Positions 1 to 8,448 of a stretch of DNA of 64,000 nucleotides are shown here, in pieces; the stretch's first letter is position 1, and every line of letters starts with the position of its first letter. A program made the translations under genes and the position numbers. Source of the DNA: Sipunculus nudus (lineage: Eukaryota; Annelida; Sipuncula; Golfingiida; Sipunculidae); the NCBI GenBank assembly GCA_026874595.1, contig CM049307.1, positions 77,788,643 to 77,852,642 of the forward strand, read 5' to 3'. The notes beneath the pieces are model-generated. The model was not told the origin of the DNA and did not search any database. It saw only the letters and a program-made list of their open reading frames with translations.

Positions 1-1713
1 CAGCAGGAATGGGGTGAAAACTGTCACAATACTTGTCCGGTCAATTGCAACGGGACCGCCTCGGATTCAAATGTTAGGTGCGACCGGTTTAATGGAACGT
101 GTTTGTGCAAGGACGGCTATACGGGACACAAATGCGCGGATGTATGCTCTACAGGCAGGTGGGGTACGAAATGTTCCCGAAATTGCTCTAGCCGGTGCAT
201 CACCACAGGTAACAGTCATAAGCCGACCTGCAATCATATAAACGGGACGTGCACTTGCCAAGCGGGGTACACGGGTAAATACTGTGAGGAACTCTGTGCA
301 AACGGCACGTACGGCCCATCCTGCTCGAAAACGTGCCCAAGCCGTTGTGTGCGTGCACGGAATACGAATTCTGTTCGGACAACAACGTATCAGTTATGCG
401 ACCACATTTCCGGCAGCTGCTGGTGCCAGGCCGGTTACAAAGGGCAGTACTGCAATGAAACGTGCTCAGCAGACAGATGGGGTTCAGAATGTGCCTTTTC
501 GTGTACGCCTGAATGCAATGGATCCGTTGTAGACAATGGTATACCTGTCAGGAAATGCAACATGGTGAACGGTTCGTGCACGTGCCAGGCCGGGTACGTG
601 GGCGAACGCTGCACTGACATTTGCGACGGTGGGCTTTGGGGGGAGGGTTGTGCCAGTTTATGCGGTGCCGGGTGCTGGAACCGCTCCAGCTGCCACCATG
701 AAGACGGACATTGTGCACCGTGCACAAACGGGTACACGGGGCCGAGGTGTGAAAGCTTGTGCCCGTCCGGTGTTTGGGGGAATAACTGCAGTAGCACCTG
801 TTCGCTGTTTTGTGCAAACAGGAAATGCAGCCCATTTGACGGGAAATGTTACCAGTGTAAAGCTGGCAAGGACGGCGACTTCTGCGACCAGGATTGCTCG
901 ACCGGTGTGTGGGGGACTAACTGCAGTAACACCTGTTCGCCGTCCTGTGCAAATGGCACATGCAACCCATTCGACGGGAAATGCCACCAATGCATAGCTG
1001 GCAAAGAAGGCGACTTCTGCGACGCGGATTGCCCGACCGGTGTGTGGGGGACCAACTGCAGTAACACCTGTCCGCCGTCCTGTGCAAATGGCACATGCAA
1101 CCCATTCGACGGAAAATGCTACCAATGCATAGCTGGCAAAGAAGGCGACTTCTGCGACGCGGATTGTCCGACCGGTGTGTGGGGGACTAACTGCAGTAAC
1201 ACCTGTTCGTTTACTTGTGCAGATGGCAAATGCAACCCAGCCGATGGGAAATGCTACCAATGTATAGCTGGCAAAGAAGGCGCCTACTGCAACGCGGATT
1301 GCCCGACCGGTCATTGGGGGAATAACTGCAGTAGCACCTGTCCGCCATCTTGTGCAAAAAGCACATGCAGCCCATTTGACGGGAAATGTTACCGATGTAA
1401 AGCTGGCAGAGAAGGCGTCTTCTGCGACTCGGATTGCGGCGAAGGGACGTACGGTCCCAACTGCATGATGTTGTGCCCCGTCTGTCCAAACGGCGTATGG
1501 TTTAAATGTGATCCCGTCACTGGTGTGTGTCAGACAGGCGGCACAGACCTCGAGGACACGGGTCGGTGGAGGGAACACTTTCGTGCCTTCTGTTGGAAAC
1601 CTGACAAAACGGGAAGGCAATGCAGGGACATTAATACAAGCAAGCCTGCCTGGCGTGATGAACACATAGCGGTTGTCTTGTTAAGCCTCCGGGTTCTGTT
1701 CGAGTATGTGTAG
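1..1713 (+). CDS. EGF-repeat secreted/surface protein (MEGF/SREC-like), 5' partial
   Basis: The frame is open from base 1, so the gene begins left of the window; 570 codons are visible up to TAG at 1711-1713. It is almost entirely laminin-type/MEGF-type EGF modules with the recurring pattern C-x-x-G-x-W/Y-G-x-x-C and G-K-x-G-x-x-C. The last five complete modules are near-identical 45-residue units, a 135 bp DNA period starting at about 766, 901, 1036, 1171 and 1306. Many N-glycosylation sequons (NCS, NGT) indicate an extracellular product. The Cys-free C-terminus ends in a short hydrophobic stretch and shows no convincing transmembrane anchor. MEGF10/SREC proteins are host scavenger or adhesion receptors. 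Capture of a host gene by the virus is an inference, and a resident intronless host gene is the alternative. AATAAA at 1789-1794 follows. It converges with the next gene. Confidence 0.8.
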   Translation, partial: QQEWGENCHNTCPVNCNGTASDSNVRCDRFNGTCLCKDGYTGHKCADVCSTGRWGTKCSRNCSSRCITTGNSHKPTCNHINGTCTCQAGYTGKYCEELCANGTYGPSCSKTCPSRCVRARNTNSVRTTTYQLCDHISGSCWCQAGYKGQYCNETCSADRWGSECAFSCTPECNGSVVDNGIPVRKCNMVNGSCTCQAGYVGERCTDICDGGLWGEGCASLCGAGCWNRSSCHHEDGHCAPCTNGYTGPRCESLCPSGVWGNNCSSTCSLFCANRKCSPFDGKCYQCKAGKDGDFCDQDCSTGVWGTNCSNTCSPSCANGTCNPFDGKCHQCIAGKEGDFCDADCPTGVWGTNCSNTCPPSCANGTCNPFDGKCYQCIAGKEGDFCDADCPTGVWGTNCSNTCSFTCADGKCNPADGKCYQCIAGKEGAYCNADCPTGHWGNNCSSTCPPSCAKSTCSPFDGKCYRCKAGREGVFCDSDCGEGTYGPNCMMLCPVCPNGVWFKCDPVTGVCQTGGTDLEDTGRWREHFRAFCWKPDKTGRQCRDINTSKPAWRDEHIAVVLLSLRVLFEYV

Positions 1714-1788
1714 TGATGTCATATCCTGACAACAGATCATGACCACACTGCCCGATAGAGCGTGTGGACTGCATGCTAGGATATGCAA

Positions 1789-1860
1789 AATAAATGTCCA
1801 GGCTGTCAACCAGATATAGTTTTATTTGATATGAAATAAACAACAGATATATTTTTTATT
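1789..1860. terminator. Convergent poly(A) region
   Basis: AATAAA on the plus strand at 1789-1794 and 1835-1840 serves the EGF gene. TTTATT at 1821-1826 and 1855-1860 reads as AATAAA on the minus strand and serves the long gene ending at 1888. Overlapping opposed poly(A) signals between convergent genes are typical of compact nuclear DNA viruses. Confidence 0.65.
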
Positions 1861-1887
1861 TAAACATGTGTGTTCTTTGCTGATGTC

Positions 1888-4800
1888 TCAGATTTGCACA
1901 GACGACCTGTCTATTATGCCGGAACGGACACCTGCTTCCGTGAAGGGGTCCATATGCACATCTTTTCTTTCACTGCTTTCTCCATTTCGCATTTCTCGTT
2001 TACACGGTACGCCAGCACTCTCCTTTTCCGCAGCCACTTCTAAATGATTCGAAAACTGGCGCAGCGTCATACCTGCGACAGACAGTTGGAATGCCGCGTG
2101 CACCACTGCGAATTGCGTTTCGTCCAGCGCGTTCACGGTGCGCCCTCTTTCTGCGGCAGGGTCACCGTCTAACGGTAACGGGTCAACGTCAAATTCCGGC
2201 GTCACGTTCGGAAACACCATTTCAAGGTATGGTTTGACGAGGGCTCTGTTGGTTTCCTTGCGTGGTATGTACCGCACGGCGTTGTTTGTGTAGGTCGACA
2301 CTTGGTTGAAATTGAGCATGTTCATGGTAACTGAAGCCCATTGTTCACGCTCCATGTCTGCGTACGCCTTCACGTCCGGGACAGCGGTGCTCAGCCGGTG
2401 GCCCAACACTTCTCCAAACACAGGGTCCATCTGGTTTGTGACGTCAACGACTGTCGGCCCCGCAGCGGACCGGCTTTTGGGCGGCCCGATGCCACCCGAT
2501 TCTACGGGCCGGTTGGGCCCGTACACGTCTGACACTCCTCGCCACAGGCCGTGCGCGTCGTCAGCTATTTCCTCCTCAAGTTCCTCTGCTGTCCGCTGTT
2601 CCGTTTTACACGAATCGACGGCTCTTTTCACGTCCCGTTGAAGGTTTTTCAGGTGTTTCAAAAGTGCGCGACTCGGTGGAGCCCTTTCGCCGTCCCACAT
2701 TGGTTCACCGGCCATTTCTTCTGTTGGTTCGAGGCGTTCCTCGATAAATTTCTCGTAAAGGTGAACGGCTTCACCCAAGCGACGCTGCTCCTCTTGGTAT
2801 TCGTTCAGTTGGGCGGTCAGCTGTACGTACCGTTGGGCGTGTATGGCGGCTTGGTGTTTATGCAGGTCCAGCGCGTGCCCTGACTGTTCCACGAGATCGA
2901 TCAGGTACTGCATGACCCTTTCGGCTTCCGCGTTCTTGCGTTCTGCCCTTCTCAGGGCTTCCTTTTCAGCCGACGGCTTACTGAACCAGGACAATGCTTC
3001 GGCCACACCCCTCTGCATGTCCAGCTCGGCCGCGGTTCTTTCCAATTCGCGCACGTTGTACCTGACGCCTGACGTGGCGTCGAGGTCGCTGACTCCAGGG
3101 CGTGACAAACTGCCATCGTACAAGCGGCCGGAGGGCAGTCCGTCGCCAGCGTGATCCGTACTACCACAGACACGCTGTGTGTTACGTTGAGGGGCACGGC
3201 TAAACTTCGGGCCCGTACCCGGAAATGTGGACGATGAAGACAGAGGTGCTCTCGCGTCGTCAAGCGTACCGCCTGCGGTGATCCGTTTCTGCAGATCACG
3301 CAGGTTAGCGTACATGCTACCCCAGTCACCCGCGACTCCGCTCACGATACACGGCACCAGTTTTTTCAAAGCTCCGCGTGTGATAGCGCTATCGGATTCC
3401 GCGGCTGTGCCCAACAGTTTCATCATATCGTCTGTGGTTTTTTCTTTCGCTTTACATGACATCAACTGCCTGTGAAGTTTAGCTGCGGCCAAAGTGGCAG
3501 AATTGACCTTTTCCTCTGCAGCGTTCAGTGCCCTGCGACAGACCTCTCTTTCGCTAGACGGGTCGTCATCCTGTTCGGCAGGTTTTTTAGGCATGCTCTT
3601 TTGCCCTAAAAGCACGCACGGTTTAGAGTTGAATATGTGCGAGTTTTCTGCTAGGCTTTGTAACAAACCACGTGCCCTGCTGTACATCAGAACTTGCCCA
3701 CAGGCTGTGGCCATCGGGTCGCACCGGAAATGTTTGTGCGGGTATACCACCCCAAACTTGGAGCCCGGTGGGAAAAATGATTGGTCCATCACAGACACCC
3801 CGAAGCCGGACTGGGGTCCCAGGTATACCAAAACACATTCTTCCGGTGAAAGGACGCGGACGTGCCCTTGGCTGCAGTCGCAGAGCTTCGTGGAGCAGGT
3901 ACGCAAGGCTGACAAAAGAACGCTCTCTGAGGCGGAGGTCTCGGTTGAGCCACATTTCCATCCAGAGCACACGCAAGGGCTGAGGTTACCTGATCCTGGG
4001 GGTAAACGCACGTAAGGCACTGCGCCCAACGAGAGGGTCCATGTACAGTACATCTCGTAGTTTCCCTGGAGTTTTACACGCTGCACCACCCGTTGTACGA
4101 GTTCTGCAGAAAGCTCTCTGATGTGGTTCTCGAGATAACCTTGGAAATTTTTTACGGACACGCGAATTTGGGCTGCACACTTTGTGATATCGAGGGGATC
4201 GCCCACGGCCATATCAACATGGTGCGCCCATTCCTTCTTGAACTTACCGTAAAGCGCGGTGGTGACGTCAGAGGACAAAGACCGACACAGGGAAGATGCG
4301 ACGTATTGAAAAACGAGCATATCTGTAGGCAGTGACAAGACGGCTCCTGTGCAAGCGGAGGACCCCCCGGTGAAAGTACGCAAGAGTTCCCTGCTGAGGT
4401 CCGTCGGATGAACCAACACAGGACGTGAACCGGCAGCAGACAAAGGCGCATTCGACAGGCAAGACACCACGGCGTCCGTCACCTTTTCGGCCGGCGGAGG
4501 CCCGTACGCCGTGTCACCCACCGTCGTATCGCACGACGGTACAGCTATGCAACGCACGGAACGGAGTGCACGTGCGCGTTTCAGTTCACGGTGCAGCAGG
4601 TTTCTCTGTCTTGCCAGTTCCACGTACGTGTCTTTCATCCTTTCCGCGTCCCGCCTCGTGCGGTCCAGCTGTTCGCACAGATTGTGAAATTCCCGACGTG
4701 TTTCGCGGTCCCGGACGGTTTGTATTGCTAGGACGTCTGCGGAAACGCGTTCTTTGTCCAGCAGTTCAAACCGTTCTTTTAACTCGTGGAGCATGTCGGG

Positions 4801-5139
4801 ATGTCCCTCTGGCCAAGGTGTTGGCACGTCAAGGGACACCCGTTGGGAATCCATGTTTGGTACATCTGTGTAATGGGCGTACGCCTTTTTAGGGCCGTAG
4901 CCGCCTTCGTAGGGAAACGCTTTGGACCGGACCTGGTCGTAAACTCTTGCATCCTGCCGTAGTGGCGGGAAACTGCCCGGACGTGACGGGTCCTCGTGTC
5001 TGTGCACTTGCTCTTTCAGGCTCCTGTAAGACTGCCTGCACCCGTTCCTGGAGAACGACGCTCGATCCGCCGGGTATGATCTGTGTTTCCGTCGTGATTC
5101 ATACCTGAAACGCGGTGTCCACATGCGTGTAGTGTGCAT
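1888..5139 (-). CDS. Large coiled-coil protein of unknown function (1083 aa)
   Basis: This is the longest open frame in the window, starting at ATG 5139. I do not recognise the family. The Arg-rich N-terminus (about residues 1-60) is followed by a charged helical/coiled-coil block (about 113-200). A central globular part contains a Cys cluster (about 385-425: CVCSGWKC, then CSTKLCDC) that could bind metal. A second long coiled-coil region (about 690-860) ends in a very acidic EELEEEIADD stretch, and the C-terminal 200 residues look globular. Size and composition would suit a virion structural, tegument or portal-like protein, but that is a guess from architecture only. A weak TATA-like GATAAAG (minus) lies at 5210-5216. 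An internal Met at residue 6 is an alternative start. Coding is uninterrupted, so the copy is not decayed here. Confidence 0.75.
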   Translation of the reverse strand: MHTTRMWTPRFRYESRRKHRSYPADRASFSRNGCRQSYRSLKEQVHRHEDPSRPGSFPPLRQDARVYDQVRSKAFPYEGGYGPKKAYAHYTDVPNMDSQRVSLDVPTPWPEGHPDMLHELKERFELLDKERVSADVLAIQTVRDRETRREFHNLCEQLDRTRRDAERMKDTYVELARQRNLLHRELKRARALRSVRCIAVPSCDTTVGDTAYGPPPAEKVTDAVVSCLSNAPLSAAGSRPVLVHPTDLSRELLRTFTGGSSACTGAVLSLPTDMLVFQYVASSLCRSLSSDVTTALYGKFKKEWAHHVDMAVGDPLDITKCAAQIRVSVKNFQGYLENHIRELSAELVQRVVQRVKLQGNYEMYCTWTLSLGAVPYVRLPPGSGNLSPCVCSGWKCGSTETSASESVLLSALRTCSTKLCDCSQGHVRVLSPEECVLVYLGPQSGFGVSVMDQSFFPPGSKFGVVYPHKHFRCDPMATACGQVLMYSRARGLLQSLAENSHIFNSKPCVLLGQKSMPKKPAEQDDDPSSEREVCRRALNAAEEKVNSATLAAAKLHRQLMSCKAKEKTTDDMMKLLGTAAESDSAITRGALKKLVPCIVSGVAGDWGSMYANLRDLQKRITAGGTLDDARAPLSSSSTFPGTGPKFSRAPQRNTQRVCGSTDHAGDGLPSGRLYDGSLSRPGVSDLDATSGVRYNVRELERTAAELDMQRGVAEALSWFSKPSAEKEALRRAERKNAEAERVMQYLIDLVEQSGHALDLHKHQAAIHAQRYVQLTAQLNEYQEEQRRLGEAVHLYEKFIEERLEPTEEMAGEPMWDGERAPPSRALLKHLKNLQRDVKRAVDSCKTEQRTAEELEEEIADDAHGLWRGVSDVYGPNRPVESGGIGPPKSRSAAGPTVVDVTNQMDPVFGEVLGHRLSTAVPDVKAYADMEREQWASVTMNMLNFNQVSTYTNNAVRYIPRKETNRALVKPYLEMVFPNVTPEFDVDPLPLDGDPAAERGRTVNALDETQFAVVHAAFQLSVAGMTLRQFSNHLEVAAEKESAGVPCKREMRNGESSERKDVHMDPFTEAGVRSGIIDRSSVQI

Positions 5140-5656
5140 TTTGTTTTATCATGCCATGGACCGTTTGGTGACCGATCAGTTGACGTAAGTCACAGTAACT
5201 GTGACAGTGACTTTATCCACCCCAATACCTGATTCAACCGCTAGGACCAGAAACACAAATACGTACACCAAATAACGACCAATCTGACCCTTCGTCTGTT
5301 GCGCTCGTACAACCCGATCGGATATAAGACGCGGGGTGTAAAAAGAGGGATGTGCATGATCATCATCAGTATAGCTCAGAGGATTTATAGTCAGCTGAGC
5401 TGCAACCGACCCACACCTTAGCTACCACACACGTCATCCATACCATCATACATTGGAACGTCATTTGACAAGTGCACAGAACGAAGGCTGGCATAAATCA
5501 CGTTCATTAATGCTGTCTAACATGAAACACGAAACAATAAAAAAAACAACACCATACACGATACATCACATTTATACCAAGTAACAACGTATAAACAAAT
5601 CAAATTCATGCACGTTCATGTCAAATAAACCAAAATATATCTGTCCATATCACGTT
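5140..5656. promoter_or_regulatory. Intergenic control region with palindrome and plus-strand TATA
   Basis: This 517-base gap between two minus-strand genes holds more than a promoter for the long gene. A palindrome GTCACAGT-A-ACTGTGAC (5189-5205) is preceded by TGACGTAA, a CRE-like sequence, and followed by another AGTGAC. On the plus strand TATAAG (5323-5328) and AATAAA (5536-5541, again near 5625) would bracket a short transcript of about 200 bases with no large ORF. Confidence 0.45.
5350..5541 (+). ncRNA. Candidate short transcription unit (ncRNA or micropeptide)
   Basis: TATAAG at 5323-5328 lies about 30 bases upstream and AATAAA lies at 5536-5541. The only reading frames are tiny; the longest near the 5' end opens at ATG 5350 and gives 23 residues. 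The unit is opposite in strand to both neighbours. Existence of the RNA is inferred from the paired signals only. Confidence 0.2.
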
Positions 5657-6451
5657 TCACTCGATCATCCGTAAGAACATACACATCTCTGAATTGTCTG
5701 TAGCGTATGCCAGTGAACGTGCTGTTTCCCTATCGTAGGATTCGAGCGATATGTCAGCTCCGGCTTCTAATAACATATACTTCACCATGTCCACATTGCC
5801 ACGCAGAACAGCTTCATGTAACGGTGTCAGGCCTCGTTTGCCTTCTTTACAGTTGGGATCCGCGTGCAGCGCGAATAAAAGATAGTTCAGCATGTCCCTG
5901 GCATCTGCTTCTGCTGCTATGTGCATGCAAGTGCGACCGTCCGCGTTCATAACACCCGTGAGATTCCTGTAGAAATCCGGCTTGTCCATCATCACAAAGC
6001 CGGCCCAGCATGTCAGTGATTTCAAGCATTCCGAGCACTTGCGCTGGCAAGCCAAGTGCAGTGGGGTGTTCGCGTGTCTGTCCCTTTTCGTAACGTCCGC
6101 TCCGCGCATCACTAAATGCCGGATGAGTTGGTGCATGCAAAGTCTCACAGCCAGCTCGAGGTAGGTTTCTCCTTGTATGTTTACTATGTCGAGGACTCCT
6201 GGCCCGTCCATTCTGTCTAGTACCGATATCGCCCAGCCTTCCATCCCGGCTAATATGCAATTGTGTAGAAACGTCTCACCGGCACTGTCACGGGCGAGAA
6301 AGTGACACGGGGTGGACGATACGTCCCGTGGGGCACCAGAAACCGTGACTTCTTTGGCGGTGCTGTTCTCGCGTATGTCTTTGACGGTGCTGTTTTCGCT
6401 TATGTGAAGTCTACGCATCCCAGCCTCGACTGACTCCGTCGAACAAAACAT
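5657..6451 (-). CDS. IkappaB-like ankyrin-repeat protein 1 (264 aa)
   Basis: The ORF can be extended upstream only with a TTG codon. The first ATG is at 6451, about 75 bases after a TATATATA run (6523-6535), so I start there. The protein has a 60-residue N-terminus without recognised motifs and then about five to six ankyrin repeats: GETFLHNC, GETYLELAV with GADVTKRDRHANTPLHLAC, DGRTCMHIAAE, GLTPLHEAV and a divergent last repeat. The order, with a degenerate spacer between the TPLHLAC repeat and the DGRTC repeat, is that of IkappaB/Cactus, which hold NF-kappaB/Rel dimers in the cytoplasm. No DSGxxS phosphodegron is visible, so it could act as a non-degradable inhibitor (inference). Two similar genes follow on the same strand. 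It is the shortest and most divergent of the three. Confidence 0.8.
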   Translation of the reverse strand: MFCSTESVEAGMRRLHISENSTVKDIRENSTAKEVTVSGAPRDVSSTPCHFLARDSAGETFLHNCILAGMEGWAISVLDRMDGPGVLDIVNIQGETYLELAVRLCMHQLIRHLVMRGADVTKRDRHANTPLHLACQRKCSECLKSLTCWAGFVMMDKPDFYRNLTGVMNADGRTCMHIAAEADARDMLNYLLFALHADPNCKEGKRGLTPLHEAVLRGNVDMVKYMLLEAGADISLESYDRETARSLAYATDNSEMCMFLRMIE

Positions 6452-6839
6452 GTCTCTGTCTCTAAACGTGTAAACGAACAGTGAACTGCAACAGTATGTT
6501 ATCAAATACTACCAGAACAGTCATATATATATATACGCTAAAACGACATATATTTTTAACCCGTGGAATATCCGAAAGTCACATTTGTGAGGTAATCTCT
6601 AATTTTGGTAACGTCGGATTTCCCCACAAATCACAGTATGATAATACGTCATCCGACATGTGGGATTTTTGTTCACGGTCACACACAGCCACGTCATTGG
6701 TAGTGTTTGTTTAGGGTTGAACAACGGTGTATCCGGAAAGCGAAGCCCCCCCTCCCCCCAGTTCATCAGCCAGTGCTGTCATTGCGGGATAATTAGTAGG
6801 CACAGTATACAATCATAGTGTATACACTTTCGTATTAAG
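6452..6839. promoter_or_regulatory. Promoter region of ankyrin gene 1
   Basis: The region contains an alternating TA run (6523-6535) placed as a minus-strand TATA box. A kappaB-like decamer lies at 6616-6625 (minus reading GGGGAAATCC), and GGGATTTTT lies near 6662. No gene is seen. A C-rich tract lies near 6745. Confidence 0.4.
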
Positions 6840-7979
6840 CTATCCACTCTCGGTCATGCTGTCGTCTTCGCTGTCGCAATTGTCCGGGCGCACAGCACCC
6901 AACCCTACAAGAAACATAACACATTCCTCGTGCCCGTTCGACATTGCAGCTTCCAAGGGAGAACTCCTGTTCCACGCTCGCGCGTGTGCATTCGCCCAAC
7001 ATTCATTTACCAAATATCGTACCATGTCTAATCTGCCGGACTCAGCTGCTTCGTACAGTGCAGTCTTTCCCGTCTTTCCATTTGGCGCATCGACATCCTC
7101 CAGCAGCGGTTTGAGGCAACCTAGCAGGTCCTTGTGCCCACCTTCCGCAGCCAAATGTACGCATGTCTGCCCGTCGTAATTCAAAATGTTCGGCCTTGGG
7201 GGGACTCTGTTAAACGGTCTGTAACGTAGATATTTTTTCACTTCTGCATGCGTCAGGTACAATGTCAGAGCCATTGCACACATCGTGTCACCTCTGGCTG
7301 AAGCCAAATGCAACGGTGTGTTCCCGTGCGCGTCTCTAGCCTCTGTGTCAGCACCGCGAGCCACCAACTGCCTTACCAGTGAATACATACCCTTCTTAAC
7401 GGCCAGGTGCAAGCAGGTGTCGCCATTCATATCGGTCTTGTTGATCCCTCGGCTGTGCGTTAGGTCGCGCAGTATCCCCGTGGCAGCACGTTCCCTGCCC
7501 CAATTCTTTATGCAACTGTGTAAAAGTGTTTCGTCCGTGCCCATCCCGACGTCTTCAAATATGTTGTTCACGAACCGCTTGGCGTTTTTCAGGAAAACAG
7601 GCAAAACATGCAACCCAAGACCACGGCGTTTCGCCATGTGAAAGGCCAACTGCAGAGAGAAAGGGGACCCTTGAGTCCAAAAGGGAGCTCTCTTCTCGTC
7701 CAGCTCGGGGTCAAACCCTTCACAAACCGACAAATGAACCGAGGTACACGTCGGATTCGACACTAGTAATAGCCCGCCAGTTCCGTTGTCAATGCTTGTC
7801 AATGAAGTGTCCATTTCTGAAAGTGTTTCCCCTGTATTCATGTCATCGTCCGTGACATTAACGCTTTCTGTTGAGTACGCAGACTTGTCTATGAAGTTAA
7901 CACCCGGGGTAGAGTACTCAGACACTTCAGCGCACACTCTAGCAAGTTCAATGCTTTCAATTTGCCGCCTGCTGGCCAT
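6840..7979 (-). CDS. IkappaB-like ankyrin-repeat protein 2 (379 aa)
   Basis: An upstream in-frame ATG at 8036 overlaps the minus-strand TATA box (TATAAA, 8036-8041), so transcription starts below it and the real start is the next ATG, 7979 (MASRRQ). A Ser/Thr/Asp-rich N-terminus (about residues 1-75) precedes ankyrin repeats: DETLLHSC, GDTCLHLAV, GNTPLHLASARGD, then a spacer, then DGQTCVHLAAEGG, KTALYEAAESG and a final partial repeat. This is the IkappaB/Cactus arrangement, including the insertion before the DGQTC repeat. The tail is acidic and PEST-like (DSEDDSMTESG). No N-terminal DSGxxS degron is present. The likely role is binding Rel-family transcription factors in the cytoplasm or nucleus of the infected cell (family knowledge plus inference). 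It sits between paralogues 1 and 3. Confidence 0.85.
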   Translation of the reverse strand: MASRRQIESIELARVCAEVSEYSTPGVNFIDKSAYSTESVNVTDDDMNTGETLSEMDTSLTSIDNGTGGLLLVSNPTCTSVHLSVCEGFDPELDEKRAPFWTQGSPFSLQLAFHMAKRRGLGLHVLPVFLKNAKRFVNNIFEDVGMGTDETLLHSCIKNWGRERAATGILRDLTHSRGINKTDMNGDTCLHLAVKKGMYSLVRQLVARGADTEARDAHGNTPLHLASARGDTMCAMALTLYLTHAEVKKYLRYRPFNRVPPRPNILNYDGQTCVHLAAEGGHKDLLGCLKPLLEDVDAPNGKTGKTALYEAAESGRLDMVRYLVNECWANAHARAWNRSSPLEAAMSNGHEECVMFLVGLGAVRPDNCDSEDDSMTESG

Positions 7980-8448
7980 GGTACGGCGATAAAGACGTTC
8001 ATCCAAAATGTAGACGTTGGCACTGGTCGGGCACATTTATACACAATGCTTCCTAGTGACAACCAATAGACAGTCTCTGATTGGGGGAACATTCTCCTGA
8101 CTCATACCCTCCTGACTTGTTTACGCAAGCATATGATTTACATGGGGAAAACCGACGATGACTCACTGATTGTGTGAATTCCAAAACGTAAACCGACGTA
8201 GTACACATCCGGGAAAATCTACGTGTTAGCGGTTATGTTACCACGACGTCGTACCCACGTTCTGGCAGGTGTGCAGTATACAGCTAACGCTTGGAAATAC
8301 CCGGTTTTACGCTTAAGTAAAAGTAAAAACCCAATGACGTAAATGTTTAGATGCTCCACTACTAAAAACACTAATCGGGCGACGTATATTCTGTGTGCGG
8401 AGGAAACAGGATTACATCCTGACAGTTCGCTTATTAAACACATACGCC
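7980..8448. promoter_or_regulatory. Promoter region of ankyrin gene 2 (TATA, AP-1, kappaB-like)
   Basis: TATAAA (minus) lies at 8036-8041. Two AP-1 heptamers TGACTCA lie at 8098-8104 and 8159-8165. Rel-like decamers lie at 8144-8153 (GGGGAAAACC) and 8211-8220 (GGGAAAATCT). A 78-codon minus-strand ORF at 8219-8455 has a hydrophobic stretch but overlaps the stop of the next gene and has no promoter of its own; I do not call it. Confidence 0.45.
8036..8041 (-). promoter_or_regulatory. TATA box of ankyrin gene 2
   Basis: The sequence reads TATAAA on the minus strand, about 57 bases before ATG 7979. It decides the start because the upstream ATG lies inside the box. Confidence 0.6.

Noticed and set aside
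658-1665. A 335-codon minus-strand ORF opposite the EGF gene.
   Set aside because: It is a shadow of the Cys-codon-rich 135 bp repeats. The plus frame has the clear EGF pattern.
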